A program made the position numbers and the translations under genes. Under the pieces are notes generated by a model that made no database searches, was not told the DNA's origin, and saw only the letters and a list, made by a program, of their open reading frames with translations. DNA of 35,237 nt from an uncultured Rivibacter sp. (GTDB taxonomy: Bacteria; Pseudomonadota; Gammaproteobacteria; Burkholderiales; Burkholderiaceae). The DNA is taken from contig CAMLNA010000031.1 of assembly GCA_946481025.1 (NCBI GenBank), positions 1-35,237 of the forward strand, given 5' to 3'. Numbering within the stretch: the first letter of the stretch is position 1; each line of letters opens with the position of its first letter. This document shows, piece after piece, positions 8,632-16,556 of this stretch.

Positions 8632-10100
8632 GGCAGGTCCTCCTTCGCAACGTTCCAGATCGCGTCGGTGTGGTCGCCGTTGGCGCCGCGCACGCTGGGG
8701 TAGCCCCAGGCACCGTTGTCGGTGGAGTAGTCGCTCGCGGGCAGGCCCATCGAGCGCAACACCATGCCCATGAACTGGTTGTAGAGCAGGCCCGAGTACC
8801 AGTGCGGGTTCGACGACCAGGAAAAACCGGTGAGGTCGCGGTAGTCGACAGACAGCCCCGTCTTGAAGTAGCCGCCCGCATTGCCGAAGGTCACGATCGG
8901 GATGCAGCGGTTGTGGTGGTGGCCGGGGTTGCCGCCCGAGCCCAGCTCATGACCGCTGGCCACCAGTGCCTTGTCGAGCAGCGTCTTGCCGTCGGCGGTG
9001 GTCACCTGGTCCAGCTTGCGGGCGATGTCGAGCTGCGCCTGGTCGAACTGCAGCTGCACGGCCGCGCTGTAGCCGGCACGCTTGCCCGGGTCGTCGAGCG
9101 AGTGGGCGTAGTTGTTGTGCCAGGCATGCTCGGGCTCGGGCCCGAAGGTGTAGGTGTGCGGCCCGCACACGTAGATGCGGCTGATGCCGGCGGCAAACGC
9201 GGCGACGATGATGTCGTTCCACAGCGATTCGCACTCGGCCTGGCTGGCAGGCTGGCCGTAGAAGCCGGCCGAGGCTTCGACGGCGGCAGTGTCCTTGGTG
9301 GGACGCGTGAAACTGCTGTTGACCGTCTGCTGCAGCTTGCCCTGCACGTCGGCCAGCATGTCCATGTAGTTGCCCAGGCGGGTGCGGCAGTCGGCCGAGC
9401 AGCGAGGGTCGGCCATCACCAGGTCGGCATGCTCCTTCACCCGGTCGACCAGCACGGTCTGCTGGACGGCCGGCGTGCCGGTGCCCGGCGTGGTGGTGGT
9501 CTTGAACAGGCGGTCGAACAGCTTGACGTTGCTGTCGGCCGTCTGCTCCGTGGTGGTGGTGCCCGAGCCCGACCGCGCGAGCGACACGAGGTTGCGCACG
9601 ATGGCCGGCTGCAGCGGGCTGGTGGGGTAGAAGCTGCGCGAGGCCGCCAGCACCTGGTCGATGGTCGGGTTGCTGGCGTCGCCGCCCAGCGTGCCGCCGC
9701 GGTTGTGGCCCACGCCGGTGGCGAAGTCCAGGCCGTTGATCACATTCATCAACGACAACATCCGCGGCGTCAGCCGGCTGGCCTTGGCCTGCAGGATCTC
9801 GCTCACCACCACCATGTCGCCGCTGGCGGTGGACTTCAGCGGCGCACTGCGCACGCCGATGCCGCCATAGGTCATGGTCTGCGTGGGCGTGGCGTCGAGC
9901 AGCGGGCCGTAGAACTGGCTCTGGAACACGCCATGCCAGGTGGTCATGTGCACGAAGTAGCGCTCGGACGAGGCTTGCGACATGGTCTGCGCCTCGGCTT
10001 CGCGTGGCAGCAGCGAAGGCAGCAGCGGCACGGCCAGCGCGGCGCCGCCGGCGCCCAGCAGGAATTGACGGCGCGACACACGGTCGAAATACGGCTTCAT
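8616..10100 (-). CDS. DUF1552 Tat-exported protein
   Basis: A 494-residue protein with a twin-arginine signal (SRRQFLLGAGGAAL, Arg10-Arg11), so it is exported folded, perhaps with a cofactor. The rest fits DUF1552, a family of sulfatase/phosphatase-like fold relatives common in planctomycetes and myxobacteria but without a known reaction. Visible features include a GHNRGG segment, a Cys pair near CSADCR, and HELGSGGNPGHHHNR, a His-rich stretch that could bind metal. DUF1552 genes usually accompany DUF1592/DUF1588 genes, as here, where the start ATG shares four bases (ATGA) with the upstream stop. The end overlaps the cytochrome gene by 16 bases. Family call is firm; function is open. Confidence 0.92.
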   Translation of the reverse strand: MKPYFDRVSRRQFLLGAGGAALAVPLLPSLLPREAEAQTMSQASSERYFVHMTTWHGVFQSQFYGPLLDATPTQTMTYGGIGVRSAPLKSTASGDMVVVSEILQAKASRLTPRMLSLMNVINGLDFATGVGHNRGGTLGGDASNPTIDQVLAASRSFYPTSPLQPAIVRNLVSLARSGSGTTTTEQTADSNVKLFDRLFKTTTTPGTGTPAVQQTVLVDRVKEHADLVMADPRCSADCRTRLGNYMDMLADVQGKLQQTVNSSFTRPTKDTAAVEASAGFYGQPASQAECESLWNDIIVAAFAAGISRIYVCGPHTYTFGPEPEHAWHNNYAHSLDDPGKRAGYSAAVQLQFDQAQLDIARKLDQVTTADGKTLLDKALVASGHELGSGGNPGHHHNRCIPIVTFGNAGGYFKTGLSVDYRDLTGFSWSSNPHWYSGLLYNQFMGMVLRSMGLPASDYSTDNGAWGYPSVRGANGDHTDAIWNVAKEDLPWLKA

Positions 10101-11929
10101 GGCTGCTCCCTGCGGATCGACTTGAACTCGTCGCGCATGACGACGGCTGCGAACAGGCTGCGCAGGTTGGCGCCGCTGGCCGCCTGCTGGCGAATGGCCT
10201 CGATGACGGCCGCGTCGGTCTCGACGTCGGTGCGGCCGAAGGCGTAGCGGAAATAGTTCTTCGCGAAGCAGCGCTCGAAATGACCGCTCTCGAGCACGTA
10301 CTGCTGCGCCTGCGCCGCGCTGGACATCGAGCGAGACGCCATGCCCGAGAGGCTGGCCACGACGGCGGAGTCGATCGGCTTCTCGCCCATGACGCTGCCG
10401 TTGTCGGTGCGCACCACCTCGGAGCTGCGCACGCGGCCCAGGGCATCGAAGCCCTCGAGCACGAAGCCCCACGGGTTGATGAGCTGCTGGTGGCACTGCA
10501 CGCAGGAGGTGCCTTCCATCTGGGTGATGCGCTGCACCCGCTCGCGGGTGGTCAGCACGCCCGAAAGGTCGGCCGCCTTGTTCGACTGGTCCATCACCGG
10601 CGCGGGCAGTGCCTGGCAGGTCAGCGCGCTCAGCACGCGGATGCCGCGCGAGATCGGCAAGGTGGTGTCCGAGGAGCCGTTGGCGACCAGGCCGATGCGC
10701 GTCAACAGGCCCACGCGCTGCGGCTCTGTGAAGGTGGGCGGCGCGGAAGTGCCGTCCCACACGCTGGTCTTGTAGAGCGCGGCCAGGTCGGCGGTGCGCG
10801 CGAACGAATGCCGGTCGGTCAGCACCTGCTGCAGCGAGCCGTTGCGCGAGGCCACGTAAGACACCATGTCGAGCACGTCGTTGATCGCGGCGTCGCGCGT
10901 GGTGGCCAGCGGCTTGAAACCACCGGCGAAGGCGTCGAACTTCGGATCACCGACCTTGCCGTCCATGGCCACCAGCTCGTCGAGCCGCAGCCACTGGCGG
11001 AAGAAGCTGCGCATCGCCACGTCGGCGCGCGCGTCCTTCAGCATGCGGGCCACCTGGGCGTTGTAGACCTCCGGCTTGAGCAAGGCGCCGCTGTCGGCAT
11101 CGGCGATCAGCGAAGCGTCGGGCACCGAGTCCCACAGGTGCAGGGCCAGGCGCGTGGCCAGCTCCGGCCCGGTGAGCGCGGTGCAGTTGCCCGTGCCGCT
11201 GCCCGCGCCCTTCTCGACCACGAAGTAGGCCTTGGGCGAGGCGATCATGGTGGCCAGCACCTTGGTCACCGCGGCGCGATCGGCCGCGCCGCCGGCCGCC
11301 TTGCGGTAGACCTCCACTTCGGCATCGGAAAGCGGCTGGCGGAACAGCACGCGCCCGGCCTTGCGGATGAAGGCGCGCAAGCAGTCGTCGGCGCTGCCGG
11401 TGCAGTTGCCCAGCATGGCCGACACGCGCGCGTCGCTGCCGGCCAGGTCGGCGGCCAGCTTGCCGGCGGTGGTGTGGATGGCCGAGACCTGCCGGCTGTT
11501 GAGCGTCTGGTCAAGACGCCAGTAGCCCTGGTGCCGAGAGGAGTCGGGGTTGATCGAGGCGTCGAGCGGGAATTGCGCGGTGTCGATCACCAGCTGCTGG
11601 ATGCGCGCGGCCGCACCGGCATCGGTGACGAGCGAGTTCGACAGCTCGATGAGCGCGTTGGTGAACTGCGCGCGCGTCAGCCGCCGCGGGAAGGTGGCGC
11701 TGTAGCAGCCCGGCGATGCCGCCACCGGCGTGGGCGTCGGCGTGGCCCCTGGAGGCGCCGAAGGCGTGGGCTGGCCGTGGGGGTCGGGAGCCGGCGTGGG
11801 GGTGGGCGTCGGCGTCACGGCCACGGGTGGGTTCTGCCCCGTCGTCGTGTCGGTGTCGTCGCCGCCGTTGCAGGCGGACAAAAGCAGGGCGGCCGCAACC
11901 AAGCCACCGCTGAGGGCAGGTATTCGCAT
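10097..11929 (-). CDS. DUF1592/DUF1588-family haem lipoprotein
   Basis: First gene of the long minus-strand operon, 610 residues. It has a lipobox LLLSAC (Cys20) and a Thr-Pro linker at about 39-73. Conserved segments of the DUF1587/1592/1588/1585 family follow, including RRLTRAQFTNAL, a region around FFRQWLRLDEL and the DUF1588 haem site GTSCVQCHQQLINPWGFVLEGFDALG (Cys476, Cys479, His480). The C-terminal part (FAKNYFRYAFGR) fits DUF1585. In planctomycetes such proteins pair with DUF1552 partners and carry covalent haem; the substrate is not known. The ATG at 11929 has GGAAAG upstream, and a long leader precedes it. With its DUF1552 partner and the downstream cytochrome it makes a likely envelope electron-transfer module. 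Confidence 0.92.
   Translation of the reverse strand: MRIPALSGGLVAAALLLSACNGGDDTDTTTGQNPPVAVTPTPTPTPAPDPHGQPTPSAPPGATPTPTPVAASPGCYSATFPRRLTRAQFTNALIELSNSLVTDAGAAARIQQLVIDTAQFPLDASINPDSSRHQGYWRLDQTLNSRQVSAIHTTAGKLAADLAGSDARVSAMLGNCTGSADDCLRAFIRKAGRVLFRQPLSDAEVEVYRKAAGGAADRAAVTKVLATMIASPKAYFVVEKGAGSGTGNCTALTGPELATRLALHLWDSVPDASLIADADSGALLKPEVYNAQVARMLKDARADVAMRSFFRQWLRLDELVAMDGKVGDPKFDAFAGGFKPLATTRDAAINDVLDMVSYVASRNGSLQQVLTDRHSFARTADLAALYKTSVWDGTSAPPTFTEPQRVGLLTRIGLVANGSSDTTLPISRGIRVLSALTCQALPAPVMDQSNKAADLSGVLTTRERVQRITQMEGTSCVQCHQQLINPWGFVLEGFDALGRVRSSEVVRTDNGSVMGEKPIDSAVVASLSGMASRSMSSAAQAQQYVLESGHFERCFAKNYFRYAFGRTDVETDAAVIEAIRQQAASGANLRSLFAAVVMRDEFKSIRREQP
11711..11815 (-). repeat. Thr-Pro linker coding repeat in the DUF1592 gene
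   Basis: Low-complexity tract encoding about 35 residues rich in Thr, Pro and Ala between the lipidated Cys and the DUF1592 region. Its composition is very like the linkers of the GH6 and Cip1-like genes. Confidence 0.8.
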
Positions 11930-12015
11930 CGCAGTCTTTCCGTTGCCGCATGGCGCTCATGCGGGAAGAGAGAGCCGGCCCGCCTGCATGCGCCGCATGC
12001 GTGGCCGATCGTGCC

Positions 12016-12034
12016 GCTCGCGAAGCGCGCGAGC
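12016..12034 (-). promoter_or_regulatory. Leader hairpin upstream of the DUF1592 operon
   Basis: A perfect seven-base-pair stem, GCTCGCG with CGCGAGC, around a five-base loop. It lies about 90 bases upstream of the DUF1592 start and just after a tiny leader ORF. No U-tract follows, so it is not a typical intrinsic terminator; it may be an RNA structure or protein site. Confidence 0.4.
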
Positions 12035-12046
12035 CGGGCGGTGCCG

Positions 12047-12073
12047 CTAGGGGCTGTGCCGAACGATGCTCAT
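12047..12073 (-). CDS. Putative 8-residue leader ORF (MSIVRHSP)
   Basis: An ATG at 12073 is preceded by a consensus GGAGG five bases upstream, and the frame stops after eight codons. The ribosome site is stronger than that of several real genes in the window. It could be a leader peptide for the nine-gene operon or a decayed gene start. There is no run of one amino acid that would name a regulatory signal. Confidence 0.25.
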   Translation of the reverse strand: MSIVRHSP

Positions 12074-12392
12074 GGGGACCTCCAGTGTCGATGTTTGGTT
12101 TTTTCTGGAAGCGGCTTTCTGCCGTCATCCGTCGCCGATGCAAGCGGCGATGGCGGCGAATGTAGGGGGCCGCGGCCGGCAACTCATGACGGACTCATGA
12201 TGGGCGTCGTCTCGACGCGACGGGTTTGTTACTGCGTGTGCAAGCAAGGAATGCAAGCGCCTGGCATTGGCGCCCCGCAGTCACGAGGGAAGTCGACGCA
12301 TGGGCCGGTTGCGCGCGGAACGCGGGGCTGTGGAACGCTCCTTACGTCGCGTTGCAAAGCTCAAATCCGCTCCTTGGCGGCTCGAAGGACTC

Positions 12393-12411
12393 GGGCGCGG
12401 CGCCCGCGCCC
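12393..12411 (-). terminator. GC-rich hairpin just after the nitronate monooxygenase gene
   Basis: Stem GGGCGCGG paired with CCGCGCCC around a three-base loop, two bases past the stop codon. No U-run follows, so termination would be weak or Rho-assisted. Confidence 0.4.
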
Positions 12412-12413
12412 GC

Positions 12414-13469
12414 TCAGATGCCGGCGGCCAGTGCCTGCACGATCTCGGCAGCCGGCACGGCCTTGCAGCCCGCCGTGTTCTGGCCCGACCACAGCGGCGA
12501 GAAATCGCCGCTGCCGCGTTTCTCGGCTTCGGCGCGCAGCGGCGCGAGCGCGTTCACTGCCGCGGGAAACGCCGGCGGCAGCTCGCTCAAGGGCCCGAAC
12601 TCGCGCATGAGCCGGTTGACGATGCCGCGCGCCGGCCGCCCGGTGAACAGGTTGGTGAGCGCCGTGTGCCGGGCCGCGTTCGACGCGAGCGCCTCGCGGT
12701 GCGGCGCGCTCGTGGCGACCTCGGGACACAGCAGGAACACGGTGCCCACCTGCACGGCCGCAGCGCCCAGACGCAGCGCCGCCGACACGCCTCGCGCGTC
12801 GGCGATGCCGCCCGCGGCGATCACCGGCTTGCGCACGGCGGCCACGATCTGCGGGAGCAGTGCCATGGTTCCGACCTGCGTCGTGACGTCGTCGGTGAGG
12901 AACATGCCGCGGTGGCCACCGGCCTCCAGGCCTTGTGCAATGACCGCATCGACGCCCCGCGCTTCGAGCCACAGCGCTTCGTCGACCGTGGTGGCGGAAG
13001 ACCACACCTGCGCACCGGTGCGGCGCACCCGTTCGAGCAGTGCGTCCGGCGGCAGCCCGAAATGAAAGCTCACCACCTCGGGTCGCACCGCCTCGACGAG
13101 CGCCAGGGCCTCCTCACCGAACGGCAGGCGCCCGGGTCCGTTGGAGATGGCCGCAGGGTCGAGGCCGAGTTCGTCGTAGTAGGGCCGCAGCGCGGTGCGC
13201 CAGCCCTGCTCGCGCACCGGATCGGGCTGCGGCTGGGCATGGCAGAAGAAGTTGACGTTGACCGGGCGTGCACCCCGCGCGCGCATCGCCCTCACCTCTT
13301 CGTGCAGCGCCTGCGGCGCGAGCGAGGCGCCCGGCAGCGAGCCGAGCGCCCCGGCGTCACCGGCTGCCATGGCGAGGGGGCTCGCCTGCACCCCCGCCAT
13401 CGGAGCCTGGATGAGGGGCACGGACAAGCCCAGCCGCGCCATGAAGTCCTGCGTCGCCTTGCTGTTCAT
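12414..13469 (-). CDS. Nitronate monooxygenase (2-nitropropane dioxygenase family)
   Basis: A cytosolic FMN enzyme of 351 residues that oxidises alkyl nitronates (e.g. propionate 3-nitronate) to carbonyl compounds and nitrite. The TIM-barrel family marks are clear: the opening LIQAPMAGVQASPLAMAAGDAGALG, VNVNFFCHAQP, the AQGLEAGGHRG loop near the flavin phosphate, VIAAGGIADARG and GAAAVQVGTVFLLCPE. The length is normal for the family. The ATG at 13469 follows AGGGGA nine bases upstream. It is a single gene in the same direction as the helicase gene upstream, with 64 bases between them. Some family members are enoyl reductases, but the motifs here fit the nitronate monooxygenase branch. Confidence 0.9.
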   Translation of the reverse strand: MNSKATQDFMARLGLSVPLIQAPMAGVQASPLAMAAGDAGALGSLPGASLAPQALHEEVRAMRARGARPVNVNFFCHAQPQPDPVREQGWRTALRPYYDELGLDPAAISNGPGRLPFGEEALALVEAVRPEVVSFHFGLPPDALLERVRRTGAQVWSSATTVDEALWLEARGVDAVIAQGLEAGGHRGMFLTDDVTTQVGTMALLPQIVAAVRKPVIAAGGIADARGVSAALRLGAAAVQVGTVFLLCPEVATSAPHREALASNAARHTALTNLFTGRPARGIVNRLMREFGPLSELPPAFPAAVNALAPLRAEAEKRGSGDFSPLWSGQNTAGCKAVPAAEIVQALAAGI

Positions 13470-13533
13470 GATGGAGGTTCCCCTGGAGATGTGGCGCGCC
13501 GATTCTTGCGCACGCGCGCCGCGCGCCGCCCAT

Positions 13534-15846
13534 TCACCCGGGCGGAGGCGGGACTTGCCAGCGGCGCGGCGACCACCACGACGGCAGCAGCTTCCGCACC
13601 GCGGCCCGCTCGAAGCGCTCGTCGATGAGGTACAGCGTGCCGTGGTCCGAGGTGGTGCGGATCACCCGCCCGGCCGCCTGCACCACCTTGCGCAACCCCG
13701 GGTACAGGTAGGTGTACTCGAAGCCTGCGCCCAGCTCGGCGTCGAGCACCTGGCGCAGGCGCTCGTTGACGGCATTCACCTGCGGCAGGCCGAGCGTCGC
13801 CACGAAGGCGCCGATGAGCCGCCGGCCCGGCAGGTCGATGCCCTCGGCGAACGAACCACCGAGCACGGCCAGCGCCACACCCTCGGAACCCGGCTCGAAG
13901 CGCGCGAGGAAGTCCTCGCGGTCGGCGTCGGTCATGGACCGCTGCTGGCGCCAGACCGGGACGTCCGGGCAGCCGTCGGCCAGTTGCCGGGCCACCAGGT
14001 CCAGGTAGTCGAAGCTGCTGAAGAAGGCGAGGTAGTTGCCGGGCTGCCGCCGGAACTGCGCGGCGATCAGCCCGGCGATCGGCCGCGCCGAGCCGGAGCG
14101 CTGCGCGAAGCGCGTGGAGATGTGGCTGACGATGTGCACGTCGAGCTGCGACGTGTCGAACGGGGGGGCCACGTCGAGCCAGGCGGCGTCCGGCGGCAGC
14201 CCGAGCATGTCGGCATAGAAGTGATGCGGCTGCAGCGTGGCGGAAAACAGCACCGCCGAAGCCATGGCGGCGAAGCGCGGCTTCAGGAAGCTGGCAGGGA
14301 CCACGTTGCGGATGCACAGCTCGGTGCGGCCGCGTCCGGGCAGCCGGGAGACGTCGAACACGGAGTGCGTGCCGAACGACTCGGCCAGCCGCCTGAAGTG
14401 CAGCAGCTCGAAGTACAGGTCCATCAACGGCGGCGCCACCGCTGCGGGCTGCGACACCAAGGCATCGCCGACCGCATCGCACACCGCGCCCGTGGCCTTG
14501 AGCAGTGCTGGCGGCAGCTCGGCATGGGCTGCATACGCCCCGGCCTGCTGCGACGCGAGCGATGTCCACGCGCGCGACAGGCGCCTCAGGGCCTTGGCCA
14601 CGCCGGCCGGCGCCCCGTCGTTCGCCGCGCGCAGCAGGTCGCGCGACAGCGTGGCGGTGTACATGGCGCGGGCCCGGTCGATCAGGTTGTGCGCCTCGTC
14701 CACCAGCAGGCCGACGCGCCAGCCGTTGGCCTGCGCGAGACCGTGCAGCAGGGCCGTCACGTCGAACAGGTAGTTGTAGTCGGCCACGACCACGTCGGCC
14801 CAGCGCGCCAGCTCCTGGGCGAGGTAGTACGGACAGACCTCATGCCGGGCGGCGAGCGCGCGCACGGAGGCGGCATCCAGCGAACCGGCGGCCTCCACCG
14901 CAGCCTGGCGCGCCGCGGGCAGGCGGTCGTAGAAGCCGCGTGCCAGCGGGCACGAGTCGCCGTGGCAGGCCTTGTCGGGGTGCACGCAGGCCTTGCTGCG
15001 GGCGGTGAGCTCGAGCACCCGCAGCGGCACCTGCCTGCTGCCGCCGGCGAGCCTGTCGAGCGCCTGCAGAGGCGGCCCGTGGCCGCTGCTCTTGGCGGTG
15101 AGGAACAGCACCTTGTCGAGGTTCTGTCCGGGCAGCGCCTTCAACGTCCCATACAGCGTGGCCAGCGTCTTGCCGATACCGGTGCCGGCCTGGGCCATCA
15201 GCACCCTGCCGTGCCGAGCGGCCAGGAAGCATTGCTGCGCGAGCTGGCGCTGCCCGGCCCGGAATTCCGGGTACACGAACTGCAGTTGCCGCAGCGCGAC
15301 GTCGCGAGCGGCGCGATGGGCCACCTCGCTGCGCGCCCAGTCCAGGAATCGCCGGCACTGGCCGGCAAAGAACGCCGCGAGTTCGGCGGCGCTGCAGCTT
15401 TCGTCGAGCGGCGTTTCCTGGCCGCTGTCGACGTCGTAATAGACCAGCCGCACCGTGACGCGAGGCAGGCCCAGCTCGGCGCAGATCAGCGCGGCATACA
15501 CCTTGGCCTGGGCCCAGTGCAGGGCCCGCTGGTTGGCCGGCTGGGTCGCGAGGTCGCCGCGATGGGTCTTCACCTCCTCGACCACCTGCTGGTCGCGATC
15601 GAAACCGTCGGCGCGGCCGCGCACGACCAATGACTCGTAGCGGCCCTCGACCCGCACCTCCGGCCGCCAGCCCGGGCCGCGGCGCGAGGCGACCACCTTG
15701 TGCCCGGTGATGCCGTCGTCCGCAGAAGGCGACGGCGTGAACCGGTGGTCGAGGTCGCCGGCCTTGGCCGTGAAGGCGCACAGCTCGCGCACGGCAATGG
15801 TGTAGGCGGCAGCCGCCGGCAACACCTCCACACTGACCGCTTCCAT
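13534..15846 (-). CDS. SOS-controlled DinG/XPD-like Fe-S helicase with N-terminal PD-(D/E)XK nuclease domain
   Basis: A 770-residue ATP-dependent DNA helicase of superfamily 2 (DinG/XPD type). Residues about 1-180 look like a Cas4/RecB-type nuclease domain, with GRADG (Asp80) and EVKT (Glu91-x-Lys93). The helicase part has Walker A AGTGIGKT near 220-227, the four Cys of an Fe-S cluster in SKACVHPDKACHGDSCP and EVCPYY, a DEAH box (VDEAHN), LFSATL, and motif VI in VVQAAGRVIRT. It probably unwinds and trims damaged or R-loop DNA. A consensus LexA site lies 46 bases upstream of the chosen ATG at 15846, which has GGGGAG nine bases upstream; a TTG at 15873 would lengthen it implausibly. SOS induction is therefore likely. 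Classic E. coli DinG lacks the nuclease domain, so no gene symbol is given. Confidence 0.92.
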   Translation of the reverse strand: MEAVSVEVLPAAAAYTIAVRELCAFTAKAGDLDHRFTPSPSADDGITGHKVVASRRGPGWRPEVRVEGRYESLVVRGRADGFDRDQQVVEEVKTHRGDLATQPANQRALHWAQAKVYAALICAELGLPRVTVRLVYYDVDSGQETPLDESCSAAELAAFFAGQCRRFLDWARSEVAHRAARDVALRQLQFVYPEFRAGQRQLAQQCFLAARHGRVLMAQAGTGIGKTLATLYGTLKALPGQNLDKVLFLTAKSSGHGPPLQALDRLAGGSRQVPLRVLELTARSKACVHPDKACHGDSCPLARGFYDRLPAARQAAVEAAGSLDAASVRALAARHEVCPYYLAQELARWADVVVADYNYLFDVTALLHGLAQANGWRVGLLVDEAHNLIDRARAMYTATLSRDLLRAANDGAPAGVAKALRRLSRAWTSLASQQAGAYAAHAELPPALLKATGAVCDAVGDALVSQPAAVAPPLMDLYFELLHFRRLAESFGTHSVFDVSRLPGRGRTELCIRNVVPASFLKPRFAAMASAVLFSATLQPHHFYADMLGLPPDAAWLDVAPPFDTSQLDVHIVSHISTRFAQRSGSARPIAGLIAAQFRRQPGNYLAFFSSFDYLDLVARQLADGCPDVPVWRQQRSMTDADREDFLARFEPGSEGVALAVLGGSFAEGIDLPGRRLIGAFVATLGLPQVNAVNERLRQVLDAELGAGFEYTYLYPGLRKVVQAAGRVIRTTSDHGTLYLIDERFERAAVRKLLPSWWSPRRWQVPPPPG

Positions 15847-15891
15847 GGCTGTGCACTCCCCTGCCGGCTCCAAACCGCGGCCGGCAGTTTA

Positions 15892-15907
15892 CTGTACGTC
15901 CGTACAG
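15892..15907 (-). promoter_or_regulatory. LexA (SOS) box
   Basis: The sequence CTGT-ACGTCCGT-ACAG fits the CTGT-N8-ACAG consensus exactly and is flanked by TA on the left as in strong E. coli sites. It sits 46 bases upstream of the helicase ATG and downstream of the degenerate receiver gene stop. It most likely represses the helicase gene until DNA damage. Confidence 0.88.
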
Positions 15908-15937
15908 CTTGAGGACAGGACGTGAGATGAGCGGCGC

Positions 15938-16369
15938 TCAGTGCACGATGCCGGCCGGCTGGGGGACGCCGGTGCGTGCGGCGCGCCGGGCGCGGCTGCC
16001 TGCGCCAGAGGGCGGCGCATCCCCGAACAAGGCCACCACGGCTGCGAGGTCGAACGGATGCGGCAGCACCGCATCGAACGCCCCCCAGCCGGGCTGGCTC
16101 GGCGCCGAAGGATCCGCGGTCAGGCACACCAGTCGCTGGGAGGCATTGAGCAGCGGGCGGATGGCCCGTGCCAATGTGCTGGCGGTGTCGCCTGGCATGT
16201 CGCCGTCGACCACGGTCAACTGCGGCCTGAAGCTGGCCCAATGGCGCGTTTCCAATGCCGCCCGGGCGTCGCAGCCGGCCGAGCGCAGCTGCAGCAGCAG
16301 CCGTTCCACCTTGCGCGGACAGGACGCCACCACCAGGACACGGAGATTGGGAACGCAGAAGCTGAACAC
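15938..16369 (-). CDS. Degenerate receiver-domain protein
   Basis: A stand-alone protein of 143 residues with the fold pattern of a CheY-like receiver: RVLVVAS at strand 1, the phosphoacceptor-like Asp55 in VVDGDMPGD, LVCLTAD with the Thr, and AVLPHPFD at strand 5. It lacks the acidic pair after strand 1 (ASCP in place of DD) and has His where the invariant Lys should be, so normal Mg-dependent phosphorylation is unlikely. Start is a GTG at 16369 with a weak AGGTGG upstream. It is divergent from an intact single-domain receiver, with inverted repeats between them, and may act as an unphosphorylated partner. The C-terminal 25 residues are basic and poorly structured. Function is unknown. Confidence 0.7.
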   Translation of the reverse strand: MFSFCVPNLRVLVVASCPRKVERLLLQLRSAGCDARAALETRHWASFRPQLTVVDGDMPGDTASTLARAIRPLLNASQRLVCLTADPSAPSQPGWGAFDAVLPHPFDLAAVVALFGDAPPSGAGSRARRAARTGVPQPAGIVH

Positions 16370-16371
16370 GG

Positions 16372-16402
16372 CCCACCTGTAAATTGGTGGGAAATCATCC
16401 CA
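16372..16402. promoter_or_regulatory. Two overlapping inverted repeats between divergent receiver genes
   Basis: CCCACC (16372-16377) pairs with GGTGGG (16386-16391), and TGGGA (16388-16392) pairs with TCCCA (16398-16402). They are overlapping alternatives, next to the GTG start of the degenerate receiver gene. It may be an operator or an RNA switch for that gene. Confidence 0.4.
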
Positions 16403-16556
16403 TTATTTGTGTCAGTTTTGCCAGCGTGAAAAACCCGGCAGTTGCGTCAAAGAGACGGCAGTCCTTGCCGGAGCTGCTCCGCGGTTCCATGGCCGCGGGG
16501 CGCCCCTCCCGGGTATGCGACTTGCGTCGCGAAGCGGAAATGCACGGGAGACAACG

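Larger units (their letters stand above)
11930..12413 (-). promoter_or_regulatory. Intergenic leader/promoter region upstream of the nine-gene operon
   Basis: A gap of 484 bases between the nitronate monooxygenase stop and the DUF1592 start. It must hold the promoter of the long operon. Visible elements are a tandem repeat of ACTCATGA (near 12182-12200), a tiny ORF with a strong ribosome site (12047-12073) and a hairpin (12016-12034). I see no convincing -35/-10 pair and no larger gene. Confidence 0.5.

Noticed and set aside
5992..8703. A 903-codon plus-strand frame
   Set aside because: Antisense to the cytochrome/choice-of-anchor D gene, whose repeats and signal peptide are convincing on the minus strand.
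10004..12610. An 868-codon plus-strand frame
   Set aside because: Antisense to the DUF1592 gene; no motif and composition typical of shadow frames.
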